From an uncultured Clostridia bacterium (GTDB lineage Bacteria; Bacillota; Clostridia; Oscillospirales; Acutalibacteraceae), in assembly GCA_904397895.1 (NCBI GenBank), contig CAJFOZ010000088.1:1-64000 (forward strand): a stretch of DNA of 64,000 nucleotides, given 5' to 3'. The translations under genes were made by a program, and so were the position numbers. A model generated the notes under the pieces. The model had not been told where the DNA came from. It did no database searches and saw nothing but the letters and a program-made list of their open reading frames with translations. Below, one piece after another: positions 1 through 9,094 of the stretch (within the stretch, counting starts at the first letter, position 1; every line of letters begins with the position of its first letter).

Positions 1-1
1 A

Positions 2-163
2 CAAGTCGCAGGCAGTAAAACAGAGGAAAATCTTGAAGGAGCGGCGGAAGGAGGGCTTGCGGAGCCGTCAGGAGAGGATAGCAAAACCAATCCCCTCATA
101 ACGGCTCTTTTGAAATCCAAGCCACAAAAAGAAGCCCCCTTTTCCCGGAACATTCCAAAATAG
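2..163 (+). CDS. C-terminal end of an unidentified protein (cut by window edge)
   Basis: An open frame runs from the first bases to a TAG at 161-163 and gives about 53 residues ending KEAPFSRNIPK. I do not recognise the family; the visible part is hydrophilic, Glu/Ser/Lys-rich and probably a disordered tail. The HTH ORF that starts at 197 is in the same reading frame, separated only by this TAG and eleven codons, so the two could once have been one gene. The start lies left of the window. Confidence 0.4.
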   Translation, partial: QVAGSKTEENLEGAAEGGLAEPSGEDSKTNPLITALLKSKPQKEAPFSRNIPK

Positions 164-196
164 CGCTTATTCTTAAAAATCAGCGATAGCCTCTAT

Positions 197-703
197 GTGT
201 TCAGCCGGCAGAGGATCGGGCAGACCATTTACATTCCCCTTGCCATTCACAGTTTCCCGTTCCTACGTCCGACAAAACTTACCGATGCAGAGAAGTTCCA
301 TATCCGTTATCCCGATCCATCTATGCTCACGACAACGGCGGACAAGCTGCGGTATTACCGGTATAAAAAATCCCTGCTCCAGCGGGAAGTCGCTGAGTAT
401 GCAGGGATCAATGAAAACACCTATATTCACTATGAAAGTACGGGACATGACTACTACCCGGTAGATAAGCTCAGCCGGATTGCAGAGTTGCTGGAAGTGG
501 ATATCACCGATCTGCTGGACGAGTATAACCGATTCCTCTATGACGGTCAGGGCCGGCAGATCCGAAAGATTCGCAAAAGCATGGGCTTGACACAGCACCA
601 GTTTGGGAAACTGCATGGCGTAAATACTGGAACTGTAAAGCGGTGGGAGAGTGGAAAGATTAGAGTATCAAAAAGAATCTGGAAAAGATTAAATGCTGTT
701 TAA
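197..703 (+). CDS. Protein with two helix-turn-helix (XRE-like) domains
   Basis: The protein contains two HTH_3-like segments. The first is around residues 48-105 (KLRYYRYKKSLLQREVAEYA, then a linker ending DLLDEYN). The second is at about 118-165 (IRKIRKSMGLTQHQFGKLHG). Such proteins bind DNA as repressors of mobile elements. The first 30 residues do not look like HTH sequence, and the GTG start at 197 has no clear Shine-Dalgarno, so the true start is uncertain and the gene may be a fragment continuing the preceding frame. It converges on the ABC permease gene at 751. Confidence 0.6.
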   Translation: MFSRQRIGQTIYIPLAIHSFPFLRPTKLTDAEKFHIRYPDPSMLTTTADKLRYYRYKKSLLQREVAEYAGINENTYIHYESTGHDYYPVDKLSRIAELLEVDITDLLDEYNRFLYDGQGRQIRKIRKSMGLTQHQFGKLHGVNTGTVKRWESGKIRVSKRIWKRLNAV

Positions 704-750
704 TGATCTTTAAACAAACGACTAGCGGTATTTAGGAGCAAAACACATGT

Positions 751-1896
751 TCAACGATTTACTTGCCGGATCATGACTGCTATAGACCCAATCATGATAG
801 CAAAGTAGAAAAGAACCATTAAAAACATATTGGAGAGCGGAAATCCCATAAAATCAATAAATTGATAGGATGATAAAACGCAACTACCGGATAAAACATA
901 GGGAAAAAGAAGGAACCCTAAGCTATTTGGTAGTGGTATTTGTCCAATAGACGGAAAGAAGACCAGTAGGATATAGACGAGAAACGTTAAAATAGACTTT
1001 TTTAGAAGAAGACAAATGGCACTGGTAAAAAGGAGCAAAACGAGAACGCCAACAAATTTTATCAACATGCTAGAAACGGCAGCATGTAAAATAGAGCATG
1101 CATGAGGATAATTAGAAAATTGTTCTAAACTTTGCAAGGCAGCTTGTGGAAATGGAAGTTGATATCTTGTGATAATAAAAGCTACATCAATGCCTTGCGA
1201 AATCACCCACGCCCCCGTACCAAAAGTTAAAATATGGATCATTTTAAATAGATACAATGTGTTCCTTTTTACACATACTTTTACCACATCGGTCATTCCG
1301 CATTCCTGTTCTTTTAGCATATAAGGGACACAAATTACCATGAGAAATACCAGAAGTAAATAATCAATACTTCCTTCTCCAATAAGTTTACTCCACCCCG
1401 TATCGTAGAATAGCAAAAATTGGGATTTAAATTGTTCCAGTGATATTTTACTGCTTTGATGCTCAAAGGCATCTTCTGACTGGATGGAAAATTTCAATTT
1501 TTGCTGTTGTGACTCCTTCTGCAAAAAGTATTGCATTTTTTGGTAAAGCCTCTGAAAGGCATTGCTTTCGGCTTGCACCCTTTGGAATTCCCGATCGTAT
1601 TCTTGGAATTCCTCGTATTCCATTTTTCCAGTAAAGTACTGCTCTCTAATTTGAGGATAATTGGACAAGACACTCTGACGATAGATAAAATCCTCTTCTA
1701 TTTTTTGTCTTGTCTCCTCGGTCAACTCTCCGGATACTTCCCCTATCAGCCTTTCATAAATCAGATCGTCTTGGGTAGGAGCTGTGGTCACCCAACCTAC
1801 CGCAATCTTTCCAATCACAAAGAGAACCAATAGAATTAAAGTGGACTTCGTTAGAAGATTGCGCCATTCAAACTGAATGAGCAACTGATTTTTCAT
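751..1896 (-). CDS. ABC-2 type transporter permease subunit
   Basis: A polytopic membrane protein of 381 residues. It has one N-terminal membrane helix, a long Gln/Glu-rich extracytoplasmic region with coiled-coil character (residues ~50-160), then about five hydrophobic helices. The motif KEQECGMTDVVK parallels DDECGFTPVV in the neighbouring permease, so the two are related. I start it at the ATG at 1896, preceded by AGAAGGGACGG; the longer ORF from 2076 lacks an RBS. It overlaps the upstream permease by 29 bp and is last in a five-gene operon with an ATPase and two lipoproteins. The substrate is unknown. Confidence 0.75.
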   Translation of the reverse strand: MKNQLLIQFEWRNLLTKSTLILLVLFVIGKIAVGWVTTAPTQDDLIYERLIGEVSGELTEETRQKIEEDFIYRQSVLSNYPQIREQYFTGKMEYEEFQEYDREFQRVQAESNAFQRLYQKMQYFLQKESQQQKLKFSIQSEDAFEHQSSKISLEQFKSQFLLFYDTGWSKLIGEGSIDYLLLVFLMVICVPYMLKEQECGMTDVVKVCVKRNTLYLFKMIHILTFGTGAWVISQGIDVAFIITRYQLPFPQAALQSLEQFSNYPHACSILHAAVSSMLIKFVGVLVLLLFTSAICLLLKKSILTFLVYILLVFFPSIGQIPLPNSLGFLLFPYVLSGSCVLSSYQFIDFMGFPLSNMFLMVLFYFAIMIGSIAVMIRQVNR

Positions 1897-3214
1897 GGTG
1901 CCGTCCCTTCTTCCCGGATTTTGCCAAAGAATGATCGGACCTTTGAGCAGTATAAAGCCTCCACGTGATGAGGAAAAGAATGGCATTGAGTAAAATAAGC
2001 CATGATACAAACAATGTAAGCCGTGACACAGGAAATCCCAATACATTGACGTAGTCATAATGATCGTAGTATTCATTGATCCTCATAACCATGCCGGGAT
2101 TCCAAATTTTCATGATGTCTTCCCCTACCATTTGAGAATAATCGGTTTGAGGTAACACCATATTTGATGTTTTGTTTGTTATCATATTCCAATAGTTGGA
2201 GGCATCTGGACGCAGGCTCAAAGCTGTCAGCACTACTGCCACGACAAACTGCACTCCCAATGAGATATAATTACGTCTGGCTAGTATCCCGGCCAATGCA
2301 CCCAAAAGGAAGAAAAAGAGAAGAAATAGGACCGTGATAAAAAACTGCTGGACAATCATCCCTAAAATACTGATGTTATAGGGACAAGAGCGGAAATTAG
2401 ATAAGCTTTGAACCGGAGCTGTTACATAAGACAGATCGGTATTGACAGCTAAAGTGATGAGAATACCTAATCGCAGGATTGCAAGGGTTACCACGCAGAA
2501 AAGAAAGCCGGACAACATCTTAGCGAAAAGCAACGTACCTCGTCCCAAATAAGAACATCGTACCACCGGTGTAAAACCGCATTCATCATCCTTGGTAAAG
2601 AGTGAACATAGGGCAACCATGCAAAGCAAAAGAGCCGTTAAGTCAAAAAAATTAACCGGACGCATCACGCCAAGAAATTCTGTAAAATTCCACCAACCGG
2701 TTTTTTCCAGCAAAATCAAATCTCCGCGGTTGGACGATTGGTTGTAGACCAACTCGTTATAACGATAGTCATATATACGGTCTTCCCTATTTTGGTACTT
2801 CTGCATATTTCTCTGGGCTTGCTCTACAATCCTGACACGGTCGTTTTCAAAATCCATCAAACCTTCCATGTCATACTTGGCCTGCTCAAGATAACCTACC
2901 ACATAGCTGCCACCCCATTGAGGGATCTCAACCCTTTGGCGAATGAGTTCCTCTCCTCCTATTGTAACGGTTTCTTCCTCTACTGGGCGCTCACCGGCTT
3001 CAACCTCTTGCAACGTGGTCGTGACAGTCTCGTATGTTTCTTGCGTTAAGGGGCCGGTGATGTGCGAATAAACCTGTTTTAATTCAGGATCCACCTGGAT
3101 ATGAGAATAGCTATAAACTCCGTACCCTGTAAAGAGCACAAGCAAAATCCACACGACAGGCTGTATCCATATTTTTCGCCATTCATATCCGATTAGTTTC
3201 CACAGCCCTTTCAT
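1868..3214 (-). CDS. ABC-2 type transporter permease subunit
   Basis: A 448-residue membrane protein with an N-terminal helix (residues ~17-33), a charged extracytoplasmic domain (~35-185) and five to six further helices. It is organised like its partner at 751-1896, and the two probably form a heterodimeric membrane domain. Its start codon overlaps the stop of the ATPase gene by 4 bp (ATGA), indicating translational coupling. Families with large outside loops of this kind export peptides or lipids, or confer antimicrobial peptide resistance; the actual substrate cannot be read from the sequence. Confidence 0.8.
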   Translation of the reverse strand: MKGLWKLIGYEWRKIWIQPVVWILLVLFTGYGVYSYSHIQVDPELKQVYSHITGPLTQETYETVTTTLQEVEAGERPVEEETVTIGGEELIRQRVEIPQWGGSYVVGYLEQAKYDMEGLMDFENDRVRIVEQAQRNMQKYQNREDRIYDYRYNELVYNQSSNRGDLILLEKTGWWNFTEFLGVMRPVNFFDLTALLLCMVALCSLFTKDDECGFTPVVRCSYLGRGTLLFAKMLSGFLFCVVTLAILRLGILITLAVNTDLSYVTAPVQSLSNFRSCPYNISILGMIVQQFFITVLFLLFFFLLGALAGILARRNYISLGVQFVVAVVLTALSLRPDASNYWNMITNKTSNMVLPQTDYSQMVGEDIMKIWNPGMVMRINEYYDHYDYVNVLGFPVSRLTLFVSWLILLNAILFLITWRLYTAQRSDHSLAKSGKKGRHHEKSVAHSV

Positions 3215-4086
3215 ATCCCCGCCTCCCCGAAATAATAAATGTAAAGGTCATCCAGTGTGGGGACTTCTTCCTGGGCTTCTGGACTGGGCGATGTATCGGA
3301 TACAATGCGGATTTTTAAAATCTCGCCTAAATTTGCCACATTAGAAATTTTATAGGATTGTGCTAATATCTCATATTGTTGTTTATCGACAGTCAAAGAC
3401 CAAACCTTACCCGTCATTTGTTCTACCTGTCCGCCTGACTCTATCCCCAAAAGAAGATTTCCCTCCTTAAGAAGGAGAATATGGTCGGCAATTTGTTCCA
3501 CATCCGATACAATATGAGTTGCCAGGAGAATCATCCGCTCCGATGCCATTTCTGATAAAATATTTTTAAAGCGGATGCGTTCCTTTGGGTCCAAACCCGC
3601 AGTAGGTTCGTCAAAAATAATAATAGAGGGATCGCCAAGAAACGCCTGGGCGATGCCGAGCCGTTGCCGCATGCCGCCGGAATACTGCCCCACTTTTCGT
3701 TTGGCGTCGTCTTGGAGATTTACCATCTCCAAGAACCGATCCACTTGGGCGACTGCTTCTGATTTCTTCTCAATGCCTTTTAGCGCCGCGATATATAAGA
3801 GCATATCTCGGCCGCTGAAATTTTTATACATTCCAATGGATTGAGGGAGATATCCTATTTTCCTCCGGTAAGATGCTTTTAAAGAACCTATCTCTTTTCC
3901 ATCCAGTGTCACTTTCCCGCTAGTAGGATCCAGCAAATGAACCATAATCTTAATTAATGTGGACTTTCCCGCACCGTTGGGACCAAGAAGTCCGTAGATG
4001 CCGTTTTGGAATGTATAGTTAAATTCATGCAGCGCCAGCTTGTTTTTATATTGCTTGGATACTCCATGTAAAGTTAGTTCCATCAT
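3211..4086 (-). CDS. ABC transporter ATP-binding protein
   Basis: A cytoplasmic ATPase that powers the two permeases downstream. Visible motifs are Walker A GPNGAGKST (~residue 36), the Q-loop in GYLPQS, the signature YSGGMRQRLG, Walker B IIIFDEPTAGLDP and the switch histidine in ATHIVSD. The length (291 aa) fits single-domain ATPases of ABC-2 exporters with a C-terminal extension. Two adjacent ATG codons are available (4086 and 4083), so the start is exact to one codon. Confidence 0.92.
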   Translation of the reverse strand: MMELTLHGVSKQYKNKLALHEFNYTFQNGIYGLLGPNGAGKSTLIKIMVHLLDPTSGKVTLDGKEIGSLKASYRRKIGYLPQSIGMYKNFSGRDMLLYIAALKGIEKKSEAVAQVDRFLEMVNLQDDAKRKVGQYSGGMRQRLGIAQAFLGDPSIIIFDEPTAGLDPKERIRFKNILSEMASERMILLATHIVSDVEQIADHILLLKEGNLLLGIESGGQVEQMTGKVWSLTVDKQQYEILAQSYKISNVANLGEILKIRIVSDTSPSPEAQEEVPTLDDLYIYYFGEAGI

Positions 4087-4126
4087 CTCACCCCATTCAA
4101 ATGCAGTAAGCTATGGGAGAAATTCG

Positions 4127-5173
4127 CTATTGTTCAAATGTATAAACCTTCCAACCCTCTCCGTTAAGATCGACGGTGTAGAGCTTGGAAAAATTGTATG
4201 TGGTAAAAGCTAGGTAATCGCAGTCGTCAAAAAGGTAAATACCACCGACTCCGTCGGGAAAATCTCCATATTTGGTCAGCTGGACAATATCTCTGCCATT
4301 TAAATCACAGCTGAAAATCTCCGGCCCTGCCTCTGGCGAATAATAGATCCGGCCGTCCTTGATATTAAAAAACATGGCTCGATCCACTACTTTTTGTGCA
4401 TTGCTGCCGTCCAACTCCGCCCGGAAGACCTGTTTACTGGTTGTGTTGGCATAGTAAAGCTGATCCTCATAGATCATAATACTAGTTGCTTTGGAGGGAA
4501 CAATCACCTCTAAATTACCATCCTGGAGATTGGTGCGAACCAGCTGGGCGTCGTTGCGGCAGAAGTAAAGATAGCCGTCGTAATACAGTACATTTCCCGC
4601 TCCATAACGGGATGGTTCGCAGTCCTCAAAAGTGGCTACTATCTCATCGGTTTTATAATTTTTTACCTCCAGGGTTTTCTCTTCTGTAAAATACGTTATA
4701 AAATCGCCCGCCAGATTGTTGTTAATGCCGTTGGTGATCCCCAACTCTCCATAGCTTCCCGAGGCCACCATCTCTTTGGACTCAAGGCCGAATTTGTAAA
4801 CACTATTGGCGTCTGCTACCAAGAACCCATCTTGGACGGGAACCATGGGGCTCTGGGATGTATTGGAAATAAAAGCCGGGCATTTATAAGAGGTATGCTG
4901 ACAAGTGGGGTCGCTACAGTTGGGAGCACAAAAGTCATTAACCGTATCGATAGAATAAAAAATAGGGTGGGTGTCACTGTTTCCAATGGTGATAAGGTAG
5001 TCCCCTACTTTTTGGCATCGGCCGCCGTTGGATTGGTTGCCGTTAAAGGCCGTCCCTTTGGAATACACTTGCTGGGGAATATCCGTCTGCTCTGCTTTTC
5101 GACAGGAGGATAGGCACAAAAGAGAGAGGGCGAACACTATTAAAACTATCCTCACAATCTTGTATTTTCTCAT
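4127..5173 (-). CDS. Lipoprotein with DUF5050-like beta-propeller repeats
   Basis: The N-terminus is a lipoprotein signal (MRKYKIVRIVLIVFALSLLC with lipobox LSSC), so the protein is probably anchored outside the membrane. Repeats such as YDGYLYFCRND, YEDQLYYANT and KDGRIYYSPE have the pattern of DUF5050/propeller blades found in clostridial surface proteins. It has a good RBS (AAAGGAGGATCTTT). It lies between another lipoprotein and the ABC genes, suggesting a sensory or binding accessory role for the transporter; that is inference. Confidence 0.75.
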   Translation of the reverse strand: MRKYKIVRIVLIVFALSLLCLSSCRKAEQTDIPQQVYSKGTAFNGNQSNGGRCQKVGDYLITIGNSDTHPIFYSIDTVNDFCAPNCSDPTCQHTSYKCPAFISNTSQSPMVPVQDGFLVADANSVYKFGLESKEMVASGSYGELGITNGINNNLAGDFITYFTEEKTLEVKNYKTDEIVATFEDCEPSRYGAGNVLYYDGYLYFCRNDAQLVRTNLQDGNLEVIVPSKATSIMIYEDQLYYANTTSKQVFRAELDGSNAQKVVDRAMFFNIKDGRIYYSPEAGPEIFSCDLNGRDIVQLTKYGDFPDGVGGIYLFDDCDYLAFTTYNFSKLYTVDLNGEGWKVYTFEQ

Positions 5174-5209
5174 AAAGATCCTCCTTTCGTTGAAAAAGAA
5201 CCGCTTCTA

Positions 5210-6223
5210 TCACACAACAATGGTATAGGGTTCTGTAACTGAAAAGGGATATTGAACAGTATCTCCATCCATAATGTCTAGACAATAGGTAACGGCATAA
5301 TAGACATGGCTTCCCTCTTCAAGAACATCAGAGGAGATCGGCACTTCCCAGTAGTTTTCCAGCTCAGAGGATTCCCAATCCAGGTAGCTCTTTCCCCCAA
5401 AGGCTTCCACCAGTTGCCCGTCCCGCAGCAGAATGGTACGATAATGCCCTGCTTCCTGCTGCAACGTCAACCTATAGTTTTCGCTGGAATCGTTTTTCAT
5501 CCATCTTTTAAAAGAGGGCATGCCTGTTTTATCCTCATTTCTGGCAGCACCATATGAAATTCCGTTGTAGCCCACCGCTCCATCCGGCAGTCCATTCTCA
5601 ACAGCGCCCACTTCCTCCATGGAAGCGCTGGAGGGAAGTTCTTTTGTGGCCAGGTCAGGGCTGACAGGTAAAATCCTAAAGAATTCATAAATGCTGAGAT
5701 AATAATTGTCCCCATCAGATTCATGCTCCAGCAGCTTGTCGTAGTTGGCCAACACGTGGAAGACCACATAAGAGGGATGCTCGCTGGAGAGATAGACCGG
5801 GTGGTCGATAGTCAAGGAAATTTTTTGAAAATCCTCCTCCTCGACCGGAATGGTATAAGAGGTTTGTTCCTGGCTTCCGTTTTCTACACGGAAAGGTTGG
5901 ATATACCCATTGATGGTGATAAACAGGGTACAGTTGATCTTTCTGGTTCCGTCACAATTTAAAGAAAAGTCACAGGTCAGAGGCTTCTGCTGGTAAGAAA
6001 CCACGGGATTCTCGTAATCCAATCGCTCCCCATTGACGTCGTTAGGGCGAAATACGATTTGAAGAGTCTCTTCTTCTGGATTTTGAGATGTTTGCCAATT
6101 ATAACGGTTTTCTTCGCTGACAATAGAAGATCTTGAAGGACTTGTTTGTCCTCCGCATCCAGTCAAAACAGACAATAAAAATAGACCGATCAACGTCAAA
6201 CATAGCCTCTTTGATATTTTCAA
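5210..6223 (-). CDS. Lipoprotein of unknown function
   Basis: A predicted lipoprotein: a hydrophobic signal followed by lipobox LTGC, then about 310 extracellular residues rich in beta strands. I recognise no family. I place the start at TTG 6223 because AAGGGTGGTGAT, a near-complete Shine-Dalgarno, lies just upstream and would be inside the coding region if the track start (6250) were used. It is first in the operon with the second lipoprotein and the ABC exporter. A carbohydrate- or peptide-binding role is possible but unproven. Confidence 0.65.
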   Translation of the reverse strand: MKISKRLCLTLIGLFLLSVLTGCGGQTSPSRSSIVSEENRYNWQTSQNPEEETLQIVFRPNDVNGERLDYENPVVSYQQKPLTCDFSLNCDGTRKINCTLFITINGYIQPFRVENGSQEQTSYTIPVEEEDFQKISLTIDHPVYLSSEHPSYVVFHVLANYDKLLEHESDGDNYYLSIYEFFRILPVSPDLATKELPSSASMEEVGAVENGLPDGAVGYNGISYGAARNEDKTGMPSFKRWMKNDSSENYRLTLQQEAGHYRTILLRDGQLVEAFGGKSYLDWESSELENYWEVPISSDVLEEGSHVYYAVTYCLDIMDGDTVQYPFSVTEPYTIVV

Positions 6224-6323
6224 AACAATCACCACCCTTGCAGACCACAAGATAAAATGGACGAAGAAAGGGATTATTTAATCACGTGACAAAAAGTTTT
6301 TGAAAAGAAAAAGCAGATTTTCG

Positions 6324-6683
6324 TTAGACAAGAACAACGGTTACTTCTCCAAATCCCCTGTAAGATCCACTATCCCGCACGCGGCTGATACCTGGAGTAT
6401 CTAGGAAATACGAAGCGGCGTTGTGGCTCCAATTTCGGGGGGATCCGCTGATGGTCTGCTGCATAACGTGGACATATCCGCCGTCCTGGTAATCGGGAGT
6501 TATTCGAGTGCTATACTCAGAAGTATAGTCGGGAGAAGGCTTTAATAGGCTGGATGATAAAGTAAAGCTGTATCCATAATCTGGATTTGTAAAATATTTT
6601 ACTTGTGTCCCAGCTGAAGCTGTAGTACAAGCTAGCGTAGCCAGCACTCCTATGATGGCGATGCAAGCTAATTTTTTCTTCAT
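6324..6683 (-). CDS. Small secreted protein of unknown function
   Basis: A 119-residue protein with a classic signal peptide (MKKKLACIAIIGVLATLACT, likely cut after TASA) and a short mature domain containing PDYGYSFTLSSSLL. That segment resembles the entry strand of small secreted domains that follow signal peptides in Firmicutes. I start it at ATG 6683 because AAAGGAGCG precedes it; the 19 extra residues in the track are Lys-rich and lack an RBS. Same orientation as the lipoprotein/ABC operon 100 bp downstream. Confidence 0.6.
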   Translation of the reverse strand: MKKKLACIAIIGVLATLACTTASAGTQVKYFTNPDYGYSFTLSSSLLKPSPDYTSEYSTRITPDYQDGGYVHVMQQTISGSPRNWSHNAASYFLDTPGISRVRDSGSYRGFGEVTVVLV

Positions 6684-7227
6684 TTGAAACGCTCCTTTCT
6701 TTTTCTCCTTATTGCCTTTCTTCGCCCATTTTATTCGCATTGATTTGTCAAGTGATATTTTACCACATCATTAAAACTTTATCAATATGTTTTTTAAAAT
6801 TAAATTTATTATTTTATGTTATATTTATAATTTTATGATTTTAAAACTTATTTTAATAACTATCTTATATTTATAGCTTTTTGGAATATTTTGTCATATC
6901 TTTATTATTTCGAGTCATACTTATATAATCAATTTGGATATCATATTTTGCATATTATACATTTGTTTTTATTTTGAAGCACATTTAAAAATATGAACAA
7001 TTCTCTACTTCCTACTTCTTTATTTCTTAAAATTTAAAATATTCTATGATGAACTTGTTCTAACGCACAAACGAAAAGTTTTTGTTGTTATACAATAATA
7101 AGCTGAAATAGAGTAATAAAATACAACCATTTACAAACAGAGTCAAAAACAACTTTATTTTTCAAGTTAAAGTAGTGCGATTGTGCTTATCAAATTAATT
7201 CAAAATGTATTTCTGGCAGACATAAAA
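6684..7227. other. AT-rich intergenic region
   Basis: About 540 bp without a credible gene, extremely A+T-rich with many short T and A tracts. It separates the ABC/lipoprotein block from the replication module. Composition differs strongly from both sides, consistent with a seam between modules of the mobile element. I see no tRNA, CRISPR array or convincing promoter in it. Confidence 0.5.
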
Positions 7228-7258
7228 AGACGGTCAAGCCTAACCAGCCTGACCGTCT
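7228..7258 (-). terminator. Intrinsic terminator of the rep operon
   Basis: Perfect 9-bp stem AGACGGTCA/TGACCGTCT followed on the minus strand by TTTTTATG. It lies just downstream of the small ORF at 7271 and ends the leftward replication operon. Confidence 0.8.
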
Positions 7259-7270
7259 CATTTTATGTAC

Positions 7271-7447
7271 CTACTTACCGCTTTTCAAATCTTCCTGAGC
7301 GGCTTTCAGCAGCTCCAGCTTCTGCTCTTTGGGGCATGGTAATTTGGTGAGGTACTGCTCTACCGCCTCAGCATGAACAGATGCTATTCTTTTTTGAAGT
7401 TCCCGCCAGCCCTGTTCTGTCTTAGGGTAGTGCATGATGATCTCCAC
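7271..7447 (-). CDS. Small conserved mobile-element protein (58 aa, below ORF-track cutoff)
   Basis: Read directly from the reverse strand: a GTG start at 7447, a TAG stop at 7271 and the sequence core MHYPKTEQGWRELQKRIASV with C-terminus AAQEDLKSGK. It matches in style the short YYPKT..G..EL..RIA..HA proteins often found in clostridial conjugative and phage-like elements, usually of unknown function. The terminator immediately downstream and same orientation as rep support it being real. The start could also be the ATG four codons later. Confidence 0.55.
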   Translation of the reverse strand: MEIIMHYPKTEQGWRELQKRIASVHAEAVEQYLTKLPCPKEQKLELLKAAQEDLKSGK

Positions 7448-7505
7448 GCCCTAACAGCCCCTTCCCTTCTAACAAGATATGCAAGAAGCTTCCTTCAGCA
7501 TGACT

Positions 7506-7712
7506 TCAATCTTCCAAATGATAAAAACCATGTTGTTCCCAATCTTCATAAACTTCCTTATAGACGATGAAAAGCTCTAAAAGAAAACCATCAAATAAAT
7601 TCCAACGCTCTGCTGTCATGAATCCGGTCAGTTCTAAATGATAGGCTAAATTCTTCAGCAAATTGCGGTTCACTAAAATTGTCAATGCCAATTCCTCATG
7701 ATACAAATACAT
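7506..7712 (-). CDS. Small acidic protein downstream of rep
   Basis: A 68-residue protein starting 4 bp after the rep stop, with AAAAAGGGGAAATAGAAA upstream of its ATG, so it is translated from the same message. It contains helical segments (ELALTILVNRNLLKNLAYHL) and an aromatic, acidic C-terminus (EDWEQHGFYHLED). I do not recognise the family; its position suggests an accessory replication or copy-control role. Confidence 0.5.
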   Translation of the reverse strand: MYLYHEELALTILVNRNLLKNLAYHLELTGFMTAERWNLFDGFLLELFIVYKEVYEDWEQHGFYHLED

Positions 7713-7715
7713 TTT

Positions 7716-8552
7716 CTATTTCCCCTTTTTCAAATTATATTGTTCGTAAGTGATGGAGTTCAGAACTTCTCCACTGCCTTGTTGATCCCGAATAACTGTT
7801 GTATGGGAATAGCAAGGCAACGTCTCTCCAACAATTTTCTTAAGATTCCCATAGGTCATCGTGACAGGAACAGGTTTTTGAATCCCTCTTGAACGGCTGT
7901 ATAATCTAAAGTGCTCTGGATAGAAAACAATACGATCTGCTTTCTCATATATTTTTGAATCGTTATGAGTAGGAGGACTGTCTCTTAAAAACTTCGGACA
8001 AAAATAAGCTCCGAAATTATCAACAAAGGGAAGATTTTCAATCCATGCACCGCCATGTTCCCACATCTGCTTGATCTTATCCATCGGAACAAATAACTTC
8101 TTTCTATCCATCCGCTTAATAAGGACATGCAGATGATAGCTACCATTTCCTTGTGGCTCTATGATACGGATGTATTCACAGGATGGATAGGAATACCGAA
8201 ATCTCCCCCAAAATTTTTTAAAATCCAAATTGACCTGCCTATAGTCCCTCATGACACTGGAATAGGTCAAAGTCAAGAACTTCTCAGAACAACTTCCTAT
8301 AAAATTAAGATTGATGATTCTTCTCAGTTCATGACAGGATTTTTTAAACCTCTTTTCTATATCAATTGGACTTGCACGGGCTTTGCTCTCAATATATTCT
8401 CCTGTCTCTAAATTGACGTAACCCTTTTTACTTATTTTTCGATATTGAGAAATACCCATACAGCGCTTTTCAATCGTAATTGCTTCTACAATATGATTGG
8501 TACGGTATACCTTGGTTAATTTCTCATTTTCAATTTGTCTTTTCTCTTCCAT
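7716..8552 (-). CDS. Replication initiation protein, HUH endonuclease type
   Basis: A Rep-like protein of the rolling-circle family (REP_ORF2/G2P-like). The run CEYIRIIEPQGNGSYHLHVL contains the HUH metal motif (HLH) near residue 141, preceded by the strand FLTLTYS (motif 1). A tyrosine nucleophile would lie further on, e.g. in EKADRIVFYPEHF. Such proteins nick a double-strand origin to start rolling-circle replication of plasmids or excised integrative elements. RBS AGGAGGTATAGCG. It suggests that the surrounding element can replicate when excised, or descends from one that could. Confidence 0.75.
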   Translation of the reverse strand: MEEKRQIENEKLTKVYRTNHIVEAITIEKRCMGISQYRKISKKGYVNLETGEYIESKARASPIDIEKRFKKSCHELRRIINLNFIGSCSEKFLTLTYSSVMRDYRQVNLDFKKFWGRFRYSYPSCEYIRIIEPQGNGSYHLHVLIKRMDRKKLFVPMDKIKQMWEHGGAWIENLPFVDNFGAYFCPKFLRDSPPTHNDSKIYEKADRIVFYPEHFRLYSRSRGIQKPVPVTMTYGNLKKIVGETLPCYSHTTVIRDQQGSGEVLNSITYEQYNLKKGK

Positions 8553-8827
8553 CGCTATACCTCCTGCGTGTTCTAATACTTAATAACGCTTTCTCGGAGA
8601 GAAAACAGCAGGAATTTTTCGTAAGTTAACAAAAAATTCATATTTTATTTCTTAGAGGATTTTTTTATCTACTCGTAATAACGTTAGAAGAGAATGAATA
8701 ACAGCAAAGAATCTACTATTTTTAGAAATTAAAACGGCAAAAATAAAATAAAAGGGGCTAGGATCGCGATAAGCTACAATAAAATCTACCTGAATTTCTG
8801 TATCAAAGCAGAGAGGAGGAAAATAAT
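8553..8827. other. AT-rich region between rep and a divergent small gene, possible replication origin
   Basis: A 275-bp gap upstream of rep containing A/T tracts and two copies of TAATAACG (near 8580 and 8697). Rolling-circle origins often sit upstream of or within rep, but I see no defined nick-site hairpin, so the origin is only a positional guess. It must also carry the promoters for rep and for the gene at 8828. Confidence 0.3.
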
Positions 8828-9016
8828 ATGATACGCATTATCAACCAAAATGCAGATATACCGATTGGCTTAGAGAGAGCAAAGCGTCAGATCCTTGCAA
8901 TCCGCCATGAGTTGGAACAAGATGGAAATCTAAGCGACAAGCTTGGTCTGAGTTTTTCAGTCGTAGACGATGCGCTGGCTGAGATGATGGAAGAACTAAA
9001 AAGTTCTTTTGCCTAA
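8828..9016 (+). CDS. Small protein of unknown function (62 aa)
   Basis: A short helical, acidic protein (HELEQDGNLSDKLGL, DALAEMMEELKSSF) with a very strong RBS, GAGAGGAGGAAAATAAT, before its ATG. Two amphipathic helices suggest a dimeric regulatory or antitoxin-like protein, but I do not recognise it. It diverges from rep. Confidence 0.6.
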   Translation: MIRIINQNADIPIGLERAKRQILAIRHELEQDGNLSDKLGLSFSVVDDALAEMMEELKSSFA

Positions 9017-9094
9017 TACCGCTTCTTTTTGTCGTATCGATGTTTGAGAAGCGCATAGAACAAAACCTATGTGTTTGGCGAAAAGTTTTGCCCC

